NCBI GenBank assembly: GCA_030407315.1
Contig: JALQPE010001876.1
Span: 1-27,957, forward strand
DNA from: Asparagopsis taxiformis
Lineage: Eukaryota; Rhodophyta; Florideophyceae; Bonnemaisoniales; Bonnemaisoniaceae
Reading direction: 5' to 3'
DNA length: 27,957 nt
In this document: positions 20,274-27,957 of the stretch, piece by piece
Layout: each line of letters begins with the position of its first letter
Position numbering within the stretch: position 1 is the stretch's first letter
Notes under the pieces: generated by a model
What the model saw: only the letters and a program-made list of their open reading frames with translations
Told to the model about the DNA's origin: nothing
Database searches by the model: none
Position numbers and translations under genes: made by a program

Positions 20274-21080
20274 GGTGAAAGCCGGGCGATATGGGGGGAT
20301 CTTGCAGGCGTGAGGTGGAGAGTATTCTTGGGGACGAGTCGGTACCGGTCACAGGAAAAGCTCCAAGGCTTCGTCAGAAGCACATCTCAGATGCACCAGA
20401 AGGTTTGCCTGCTGTGACAGCATTGCCGAACCATCTGCTTGTGTTCGTTGCGTCAATGAAGAAGGACGGTCGAGCTTCGGGTCACTTTGAGCGGGGGGCC
20501 TATGGACCAGTGGCCGGCCGAGGAATGCACTCGTTTTGGAGCATAGACCCGGACGCCGATTCTGGCTGCTGATGCCGCATCTACGGTGTCTATGTTTCAA
20601 TCGGAGTAAGAGGTGTGGGTTTGGCGTATTCGCGGCGAAGAAACTGAAGAAGGGGACGGTCATTGGCTGGTACAACGGGACGATTTCTATGCGAAGATTC
20701 GAGACTCGGACCGCAGAGATCAGTGATGTACGGCCCGGAAGGATTTGGGTGCACAGGAGAGAGGTTCCAGACTACAACATGGAATTGGAAACCAGTACAT
20801 AGGGAGGGGTGCACCTGTTCGGAAGGTCTGCTCGTTCCAGCGGTCTATAATTGTACCAGCTACCTCAATGATTGTCGGGTCATTGACGGAACGGAGAAAG
20901 CGACCGAGGTGAGTCGAACACAGTCAGCCGAGTTTCGACAAGGCGATGCCATAGACAAACCGGACTTTGCTTCGAATATCAAGAATCCCCATGCTGTCAA
21001 GGTCGTTCTGACCAGAGACGTTGAAGCTGATGAGGAGATATTTGCTGACTATGGTAGAAAATATTGGCCAGCTAACTGAG
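20274..21080 (+). CDS. SET-domain (protein lysine methyltransferase-like) segment
   Basis: SET domains methylate lysines on histones and other proteins. Frame 2 (20291-20560) leads in with AYGPVAGRGMHSFWSIDPD. Frame 1 then gives RCGFGVFAAKKLKKGTVIGW and YNGT, the SET-N motif (G-x-G-V-f-A...i..G..ig.Y.G). Near 20790 coding returns to frame 2: VYNCTSYLNDCR (20843-20878) sits where the family has (R/Y)-f/l-N-H-S-C. The end is AVKVVLTRDVEADEEIF then ADYGRKYW, matching the aI..GEElt.dYG..Y motif. N-D-C instead of N-H-S-C is unusual. No pre-SET Cys cluster is visible. The frame stops at TGA 21078-21080. It follows the methyltransferase without a clear separate start, so one fused protein is the simplest reading, but a separate gene is possible. 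Confidence 0.82.
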
Positions 21081-21350
21081 CTACTTTGATAGATTGAGTA
21101 AACACACGCATTGACAGAGACAATAGACTGTGCATCATCTTCCAAGAGCGCTAGATATTATAGACTACACTACAACAATCGTGACATGACTGCAGGAAGG
21201 CATCTGGCGGCCTGGAGTGCAAACTATCCCTTTTCCACTGCTATACCTATGGATACGAAGGGAGAGAAACTAGAAAGATGTGAGTGCGAAATTGTGTAGC
21301 AACGCAGCATGTAGAGACACCAGTAAGAGAGCGATGTAGGAGAAGCAGTC
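21081..21350 (+). other. 3' flank of the SET segment
   Basis: Noncoding spacer between the stop at 21080 and array P5. It does not obviously match the tail repeat that follows the dioxygenase gene (22690-23148). Confidence 0.5.
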
Positions 21351-21702
21351 ACCCCATTACAGTGCGGGCCGTTTACCGGGGATGCTGACAGCAAAGTCAT
21401 CGTTACGATGACTTTGCTGTAAGAAAACAAATCATTACAGCAGCCATGATTTCTTTACGGGTAAAAAAAATTGTGGCCGCTGTAATGAAACGTTTTCTTC
21501 AGCAAAGTCTCGTAACGATGACTTTGCTGTAGAGAAGCAATCTTACAGCGGCCACCACAATTTTTTACCCGGTAAAATTTCTTGCTGATTTTTTACCCGG
21601 TAAAAAATTCTTCGGCCACTGCAAGGAAACGGTTCCTTACAGCAAAGTCTCGTAACGATGACTTTGCTGTAAGGAACCCTGGTAAACGGCTTCGGCTGTA
21701 AG
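21350..21702. repeat. Foldback array P5 (three hairpins, partly decayed)
   Basis: A palindrome lies at 21386-21422 (TGACAG instead of TTACAG at the left). Shortened versions missing one or two bases lie at about 21498-21531 and 21637-21672. Nested CATTACAG...CTGTAATG and ACCC-GGT cores are present. The outer GTTTACCGGGGATGC and AACCCTGGTAAAC strings match P1-P3. Confidence 0.85.
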
Positions 21703-21780
21703 CAGCAGGGAGTTTCGTCCTTCTCCCATCTTGGTAAAGGTACCTTTACCAAGATCGGAGAAGGAAGAAACTCCCTGCTG
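21703..21780. repeat. 78-bp near-perfect palindrome next to P5
   Basis: The arms start CAGCAGGGAGTTTC and end GAAACTCCCTGCTG. The central 28 bases, ATCTTGGTAAAGGTACC and its mirror, are perfect around an even centre (21741/21742). It has a few mismatches outside the core. Other array flanks carry only one arm of this sequence, so here the arm has been joined to its own inverted copy. Confidence 0.93.
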
Positions 21781-22240
21781 TCTCACATGAGAAGCGAAGT
21801 GTGAAGTAGGGAACATCACGAGAGGATGGTTTGGACGGCTGTTGGTCGCAAAATCTACTCCTTGTGCCGTGAGCCACAGCGACCATATGGTACCTGTGCC
21901 TCACGGCATAAAATATATATTTAACCCGCCCGGGCGGGAACCGGCGCCGGTTCCGGTGCACTTAGTCGTCAATAGTAGGACTCTAGCTACTCACTATACA
22001 ACTATAATCGTAAGGTAGGATAGCCTAAGATCGTAGTACGGAAGAGACGGATGGGAGGATGTGTGTAGAGGAAAATTAAGGCGGCAGTACGAGTAGCCTA
22101 TCGTGGTAATAGACGAGTATTTCATTGCGAGAGGGGCGTGAGGGGGGAAACGAAAGGCGTCAGTCGTCACCAGAGAGGCTGGGATGCTGAAGACGGAGTA
22201 GAGAAATGGGGGAGAGGGTGCAGCCAGACTGCTTACAGCT
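21781..22240 (+). repeat. Dispersed module D, shortened, with GC-rich hairpins
   Basis: It shares the GGTTTGGACGGCTGTT, CGCAAAATCTACTCC and TTGCGAGAGGGGCGTG-like strings with modules A-C. It also has a hairpin at 21865-21908 (TGCCGTGAG...CTCACGGCA), CCCGCCCGGGCGGG at 21925-21938, and GGAACCGGCGCCGGTTCC at 21937-21954. No gene is present. Confidence 0.75.
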
Positions 22241-22690
22241 TTGGCAGTTCCGGCGGGGTGCTGACAGCAAAGTCATCGTTACGATGACTTTGCTGTAAGA
22301 AAACAATCATTACAGCAGCCATGATTTCTTTACCGGGTAAAAAAATTGTGGCCGCTGTAATGAAACGTTTTCTTACAGCAAAGTCATCGTAACGATGACT
22401 TTGCTGTAAGAAAGCAAATCATTACAGCGGCCACAATTTTTTACCCGGTAATTTCTTGCTGATTTTTTTACCCGGTAAAAATTCTTCGGCCACTGAAGGA
22501 AACGGTTCCTTACAGCAAGTCATCGTTGATGACTTTGCTGTAAGAAAGAAATCATTACAGCGGCCAAATTTTTTTCACCCGGTAAAGAATCGTGGCTGCT
22601 GTAATGATATTCCACAGCAAGTCATCGTAACGATGACTTTGCTGTAAGGAACCCTGGTAAACGGCTTCGGCTGTAAGCAGCAGGGAGTTT
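22240..22690. repeat. Foldback array P6 (four hairpins, partly decayed)
   Basis: Palindromes lie at 22262-22298 (T centre) and 22373-22409 (A centre). Versions with small deletions lie at about 22510-22543 and 22612-22648. Spacers and boundaries are very close to those of P5, so P5 and P6 look like recent duplicates. Confidence 0.87.
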
Positions 22691-23148
22691 CGTCCTTCTC
22701 TCATCTTTGTAAAGGTAAGAAGCGAAGTTTGAAGTCGGGTAAATTGCTCAGCAAAGGTCTGTACGGCTGTGAGCAGCTCTCAGGAGTATTTTACCTCACG
22801 TGGTCTCTGTTCAGGTTATACCCTGTATATAATAGGTAGCCTAGTGTAGGTGGGAAGATAGACGAAAATTCTACAAATAATTTATCACAGTGACGGCTCT
22901 CGTAGTCGAAATCTGCGCGTTGTCAAGGGTTGAAACTAGTCTCCCCTACGCCTAGCTAGTAAAATCATATAACGTTGTAGACTAATATTAAAAAGTAGCA
23001 AGCATCTGCTGAGTAGCACTAAAACTATGAGATGAAGGACAGATGTATAGATGAGAACTGAAAAATGGGCTAAGGTAACAATGTTGAGATGAGAAGACAG
23101 AACTTTATAGCAGGAACAGTAGTATATAGGTTTAATACTTCTGATATG
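22690..23148 (-). repeat. Right copy of the 3' tail repeat (inverted partner of 29-420)
   Basis: It is the 3' flank of the minus-strand dioxygenase gene. Its reverse complement matches 29-420, and the match continues into the last seven codons of the gene. It has about 70 bases not seen in the left copy (around 22800-22870). No coding potential was found. Confidence 0.8.
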
Positions 23149-24480
23149 CTATCTATTGCTCCTATCGTACTTGTAATATTCGACGGTGTGGATGTGGTCC
23201 GTGAGGACGTCCTTCTCCGTCTTCAAGTGAATGTGGCCGCGCGTGGGCAGGCCATAGACTAGCTTTTCGCCCGCAGGAATATCTCCGCGCTTGAAGCCGA
23301 CCCCGTAATGGTAAAGGTCACCGCGACCAACCAATACGGAATAGGGTGGCACATACAGCCTATGAATGGGAACCTTCCACATATCGGCGTCCGGATTGGC
23401 CAGGCATACATGACTATAAGGGCAACTACTATAGAGAACCCTCGGCTCCGCTCGACATCATGAAATATGATGGAGACTTGGTAGGACTTCCAACACTATT
23501 CGTCGTACCTTGAAGTCCGTGTGCCCATCCTGGTCCGCAGCCCCATCTGCTGTAAGAAGCAGCCGCAATCCTGTCTTCGGGAAGAAGACAGGATCCTCAC
23601 CCTCCATTCCCAGCTTGAGAACTCCGCACAAACACCAGAGCAAGCTCTGCCACCAACTTGTTCTTATACATATCCAAATTTTCCTCCTCCAACTTGTCGC
23701 ACAACTCACGCCGCGGCAGAGTGAGGCGCCCACGACCACATCTATGCGGTCCTTCGCTCACCCACGTTGTGGATGAACTGCCACGGCGAAGGATCGAAGC
23801 TGGGCTTTGCGAAAGCTGGCGGCTCGTCCTGTGGCTCCCTGTCGTCATCGTTAGAATCAGACTGCTGGAGGGTTTTTTCACCTCCTCAACCAGCGGGAAC
23901 TGCCCTAGCGAAGTGACCGAACAGCTCATGCGTCGCACTCCCAGCCGTGGACGATTCCAAACAAGCGTTCCAAACAATAACCCCCAAGTTTTCCAGCAAC
24001 GCCCGCTTCACCGCAAAGTACTGTTTCCACACCACCGTATCCTCAGCACCCGGCGATGCAGCTACCTGGAATGCTGCCGCCCTCATTTCCGCCCGAACCG
24101 TCTCCACCGTCGTACTTTCCATATAGTACTTCATCCGGCTGCCAGACGCAATTGCGCTGGGGAGAAACGGCGGCCACATTCTCATCGACGATACTGTCGG
24201 GAATGGGATTTCCTGGGCGTCGTCGAACTGGAGAACCGGCTCCCGAGAGCGACCTCGGGAAGCCGACTTGGATTTCTTTGACGACGACTTTGATGAAGTC
24301 TCACCGAGCCTTCTCTTTTGGTAGAAGGCTCGGGCGTCGCAGAAGGCGCATCCAAGTTACGCTTCCCGAGGATGGAGTTTTCACCCGCATCCTCGGGGGC
24401 GCTCTCCAGCTCGACGACCTCCACAGCACCACCCCCCCGTTCCACCACGACCGGAACGACTCGCTTGCAGGCGGGTACTC
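23149..24480 (-). CDS. 2OG-Fe(II) dioxygenase-like C-terminal segment of a ParB-dioxygenase gene
   Basis: On the minus strand, YYMESTTVETVRAEMRAAAF then VKRALLENLGVIVWNACLES (23886-24185) resembles the N-terminal helices and first strand of PhyH-type oxygenases. LCDKLEEENLDMYKNKLVAE follows after a shift. Then EDPVFFPKTGLRLLLTADG and DGHTDFK give the HxD metal motif at 23515-23523. A TGA lies 18 codons further on, in the same frame. Removing a 63-nt GT...AG stretch (23508-23446) would avoid it and give HTDFK-PRVLYSSCPYSHV, then VPPYSVLVGRGDLYHYGVGF (candidate distal His) and TRGHIHLKTE (candidate Arg), ending YKYDRSNR-stop. Spacing and the VPP.SV..G.G motif match the gene at 10096-12243. The substrate is unknown. 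Confidence 0.65.
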
Positions 24481-25500
24481 CTTCTGGGCATCACTTTCCT
24501 CCCAGAAGTTTCCACTCCGGGCGGTGCAGAATCACTGACTTCAATGACATCCCCGTCAGGATCTGCACCGCCCTTCGCACTGCTGCCCTCGACCACATTC
24601 TCGGGAGTAGGGCCCTCCGTCGAAATCCTCGCAACCGTCTTCTGTCCAACCCCACCGGATGGTGAAGGGACGAAACTGTCATCGCTGGAGCTTCCCGAAC
24701 TGCTAGCAGTGCAGAACGGGAAGCTTCGACAGCGGGGGCCGGAGCAGCAGGGTGCTGCTCGGCAGCCGGAGTCGCAGGCTCAGGCTGCGAAGCCGGTGAG
24801 ACCTGCTCCTGCGCGGCTTGGACAGGACGGTTGGGGGTACCAGTCCCGGCGTGGGAAACTGGACCAGACTGTTCACTGCCACCTGGGGACCACGCGCAGC
24901 AGTCGGCTTGACCGGGGTCACCGCAGGGGAGGATGCAGACACGGCAGGGGTATGAGAGGACAGGGCAACCGCTCTCGGAATTACTGGAAGATTCCAGTTG
25001 AGGTGGTGGGGGCAAAGGTGGAGGATGAAGGGATGGGCAAGGAATTGAAGAGGAAGGGATGGGGGCATCATCACCACATGTGGCGTGGGAGCGCAGCATG
25101 TGGATGTCTGGGTACATCGCGTGAAAGCGTTTCCGCATTTGCATGTCGCGGTACCCAGTGACGCACAGGAGCATTTTCCTGGCGTCCTTCCCGAAGACAG
25201 ACTTCTTACGGGAAAAATGTTCTCCGACTTGTAACCATCGGGGGGGGCCTTCCTTGGGACGAAGTCTGCCCAACACCCCTTCTTGGGGACCATCTGAGCA
25301 AGAACTTCGACAACGCGCGAGCGAATGTCGAAGCTCTTGCTCGGGTCACCCACGCTGGGAATTGAGCCATCCAGCATCCGCACACATCCGACACGTTCCA
25401 GTACTCGGCCACCTCCTTCACGTACCCGAAGATTTCCAACAAACCAGCACTCCATTCCTGCCCAATGGTGCCAACCGAGTACGGTTTCAGCCGGCCGACC
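24480..25500 (-). CDS. Middle segment of the ParB-dioxygenase gene, including a Pro/Ala/Ser-rich linker
   Basis: Upstream frames give SAGLLEIFGYVKEVAEYWNV (25380-25450), SFDIRSRVVEVLAQMVPKKG and CWADFVPRKAPPDGYKSENI. Next comes SVFGKDARKMLLCVTGYRDM and MRKRFHAMYPDIHML in the 24491-25276 frame. The FGK...YRD part matches the segment after the ParB domain in the plus-strand gene. The rest (about 24500-25000) is rich in Pro, Ala, Ser and Gln and is probably disordered. Several frames overlap as open, as expected for GC-rich low-complexity coding sequence. Confidence 0.5.
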
Positions 25501-26787
25501 GACGGCTACAAGTGTAGCGCGCCGTCATCTCCAGGATGAAACACTTCTGCACATCCGGAGCACTCCTGAACGACCCATTGAACAACAAGTTCACCGTACA
25601 ACCAGCCAGATCCTCGGTCGAAGAGAACTGCACGAACTCCGGCCTGTTCGGAATACTCGACCAGTACTTGAAAGCAGGGCTTTCAATGGTCTTGAACCCT
25701 CGCGCGATCGAGACGTAGCGCATGAGCTGTCTCGGACGAATCCAGCTCAGCGCTTTCCGTTCTTTGATGTATTGAACGGTCGGCTCGATCTTCTTCTTTC
25801 CCAGGCGGTGGATATTGATGAACTCCATCACAGAGCCACACATTGTCAGCAACTGTTACCTCGCTGACATTGTGGGTGTGGAAGTTCATCAGCCGTGAAA
25901 GCGGGAGTACTTCTTCGGAGCAGAAGACATCCCGGCCAAGCCGAGTCGGTGGGAGGAGAAAGTCGACTGGAATAGTTCCAAAGCGACGGTAGATGTCGAC
26001 TTGACAACTCCTCCCACTCTGGACTGTCCTTCGCAGGAGCAGGTCCAGCCGACTCGAGAATGGCCTTCAACGCGGTCACTCGGTGAGATCCATCGACGTA
26101 TTGCAGTCGGACTTTTGCATTGGAATCAATCACCTCGCAGACGGACACGCGTGAAGCAATCACGGAAAATCCCTGAGTGAGAAACTTTTTCTTCAACTCA
26201 TCAACGCGATGCCGGCTGACCCACCCTGGACACGACTGCCGGAGGAGAAACCATCCAGAGGGGAAATGAAGACTGGAATGTTTCGGCAGCTCTCCGGACT
26301 TATGTCGTAGTCCACATCCACCGGGATGGGCACTGTGCCAGGGTAGGCCAGCCTGGTGCTGCGGAGAGGCTTGTTCGGTACGATGTCACGAGCGTTTGTG
26401 ATCATCGACTTTCCGCATCCTCTGCCAAGTCGCTGCCGGACGCGATGATCATGTCCGGAGCAGGCGAAACTAGGCAGAGGAGCACCAGATCCCTCGACGG
26501 CTGGCGCCGCTTCGGCAGATTGAGCCGGAAGCGGAGTTGCGGGAACGCCAGCGTCGATTGTCGGGACAACCGCGGGATCGGAAGCGGAAGGGGGGGGAGG
26601 GGACGGGCTTAGGTGCTGGGCTGAGCTTGGTCAGCGCTGCAGCAGCTTCGCAAACGTCCATGGGGACAGGGGGGCCAGAGAAGGAGAATGGAGGGAGAAG
26701 GAGAGGGAGAGGTGGGAGAATCGTTGTCACGGCGGCTGGAGAGCGTCACCTGGCGGTCGAAAAGCGTTGGGGGATTGTTGAGCCATT
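25487..26787 (-). CDS. ParB/sulfiredoxin-like N-terminal segment of a ParB-dioxygenase gene
   Basis: I choose the start ATG at 26785-26787 (MAQQSPNAFRPPGD), because it precedes the first coding-like frame. A Pro/Ser/Ala-rich region follows across two frameshifts. Then MITNARDIVPNKPLRSTRLA, VDYDISPESCRNIPVFISPL and, after a shift near 26200, HRVDELKKKFLTQGFSVIAS and VRLQYVDGSHRVTALKAI. This is the same helix-'G'-strand-DG-x-HR pattern as in the plus-strand ParB segment (LEILDGAHRCMAI). Downstream, IYRRFGTIPVDFLLPP and LSWIRPRQLMRYVSIARGFK are helical, and the end of this segment is open to 25487. The family call is from motif pattern only. The paralogy with the 17631 gene is the stronger claim. 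Confidence 0.6.
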
Positions 26788-26994
26788 GCTTTGGTGAAGA
26801 AAATGAGGAAAGAAGAGTGAAAGATTGAGAAATAGAGAAGAAGATCTGAACGAAAGCTGTTTTGCTGCGTAAGCTGAGTAAGATAGGCGAAACTTAGAGA
26901 TCTGACATATTCCTATTAGTATACACCCTGGTAATGATATTCAGAGCGTTTGACCATCCGAACCTTCCACATCACTTTCGTTGTACGACAATTA

Positions 26995-27325
26995 CAGCTC
27001 AGGCAGTTTACCAAGGACCTTAACAGCAAAGCCATCGTTACGATGAACTTTGCTGTAAGGAAACGTTTCATTACAGAGGCCAGGAATTTTTTTACCGGGT
27101 AAAGAAATCATGCCACTGTAATGTTTTGTTTCCTGACAGCAAAGTCATCGTTACGATGACTTTGCTGTAAGAAAACGTTTTCATTACAGCGACCAGGAAT
27201 TTTTTTACCGGTAAAGAAATCAATGCCACTGTAATGAAACCTTTCCTTACAGCAAAGTCATCGTACGATGACTTTGCTGTAAAGCATCCCTGGTAAACTG
27301 CTTCATCTGTAAGCCGTTGGTCTCA
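26995..27325. repeat. Foldback array P7 (three hairpins)
   Basis: Palindromes lie at about 27020-27058 (extra A in each arm), 27134-27170 (TGACAG variant) and about 27247-27282 (one base short). The spacers carry ACC-G-GGT cores and ATTACAG / CTGTAATG arms. It lies about 210 bp upstream of the minus-strand ParB-dioxygenase start, so that gene has arrays on both sides (P7 and P6). Confidence 0.85.
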
Positions 27326-27860
27326 ACCCTCGCTCTCGTTTCTGTTGTCCTCCATCATCTCCACCTACCTTCCCCTACACACCACCTCTCTAATGTCACT
27401 CTGCCCACCCTTTGGTGCATGAAATATTTTCTTACCACTGCCATAGTCTACACATACTGCTGCCTTCATACTTCTGCATGCCTACCCTTCAATCTTTCTT
27501 CCATCTTTCTCTACCGTGCTAGGCTTAGACCATGCTCTGTGCACATCTGACTTACTTAATATCATTGTATAGGTTAGAAACTAGAATAATAATTACATCA
27601 CTAGAGTACCTGCAAATGTTAGTAACTATGGTTGTGTGGGGTCACAACACAACACCCTAACTCCTTCATGAGTAAACTTTGCGCACAGGAACCGTTCAAT
27701 ACCAGGTAGTGCAGCCAGCGAAACAAACCAGGCTTGCACGTACGCAGGTGCTCCCCAGAGCCGTCAACAGTCGTCCAAACCATCGTTGTACGATGTTCCC
27801 GGCTCCAACCTTCCCTTCTCACCCTTCCCAGGGTGGGAGACGGACGAAACTCCCAACCGC
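27325..27860 (-). repeat. Inverted module E between arrays P7 and P8
   Basis: The left part (27300-27540) is the reverse complement of 1790-2060 in module A, with shared strings around CTAAGCCTAGCACGG and GGCATGCAGAAGTAT. The module-A CACTA fragment (1715-1790) is absent here. The right part ends in the GCTTACAGCCGAAGCCGTTTA-type array border. No gene is present. Confidence 0.75.
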
Positions 27861-27957
27861 TTACAGCCGAAGCCGTTTACCCGGGATGCTTACAGCAAGT
27901 CATCGTTACGATGACTTTGCTGTAAGGAAAGGTTTGATTACAGGGGTGAGAAAATTT
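27860..27957. repeat. Start of foldback array P8 (cut by window end)
   Basis: One palindrome at 27890-27925, one base short in the left arm, followed by the beginning of a GATTACAG spacer. The border sequence matches P1. Confidence 0.85.

Noticed and set aside
24056..24538. Long plus-strand ORFs opposite the ParB-dioxygenase gene (23658-25867)
   Set aside because: They are antisense shadows. The minus strand carries the motifs (HTD, VPP.SV, VDGSHR).
1..27957. tRNA or rRNA genes
   Set aside because: No cloverleaf-like stretch with A and B box sequences and no rRNA-like segment was noticed by eye. A dedicated scan was not possible.

Overview
The window is eukaryotic, repeat-rich accessory DNA. 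No bacterial operon, ribosome-binding-site pattern or RNA gene was seen. Signs of a eukaryotic nuclear genome are a SET-domain protein, basic NLS-like stretches, an EF-hand exon with a candidate 3' splice site, CACTA-type transposon ends, and remnants of ArgJ and UPF0126 genes. An alga (perhaps a red alga) is a guess from this mixture; it cannot be settled from the sequence alone.

Layout. 1-5280: a repeat block in which related modules (890-2030, 2290-2990, 3320-4940) alternate with foldback arrays (P1-P4). The arrays are built from a 37-bp palindrome with an 18-bp arm, TTACAGCAAAGTCATCGT, and a single central base. The first 28 bases appear to be the 3' end of a gene whose paralogue ends at 23149. 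5400-9000: degenerate host-type gene fragments (ArgJ, EF-hand, UPF0126, membrane-protein pieces). 9560-10090 and 14354-14880: two near-identical CACTA transposon termini facing away from each other. Between them lie a frameshifted 2OG-Fe(II) dioxygenase-like gene (10096-12243) and a tandem repeat of about 503 bp. 15259-16784: a nearly intact coiled-coil protein of unknown function. 17631-21080: a chain of coding segments giving, in order, a ParB-like domain, a beta-class DNA N6/N4 methyltransferase and a SET domain. 21350-22680: arrays P5 and P6. 23149-26787 (minus strand): a second ParB-like gene whose C-terminus is a 2OG-Fe(II) dioxygenase. 27000-27957: arrays P7 and P8 around an inverted module.

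The main point of interest is a family of mobile-element genes. A ParB-like module is linked in one copy to a putative DNA methyltransferase plus a SET domain (writers). In another copy it is linked to a putative dioxygenase (possible eraser or oxidiser). Both lie among dense arrays of perfect palindromes that could be protein-binding or cruciform-forming sites. The palindrome-ParB link and the epigenetic role are inferences. The domain calls rest on motifs read directly.

Almost every gene is broken by single-base frameshifts. Several can be explained by one missing base in a short homopolymer, so either decay or sequence-level indel errors are possible. Gene boundaries across these breaks are approximate.
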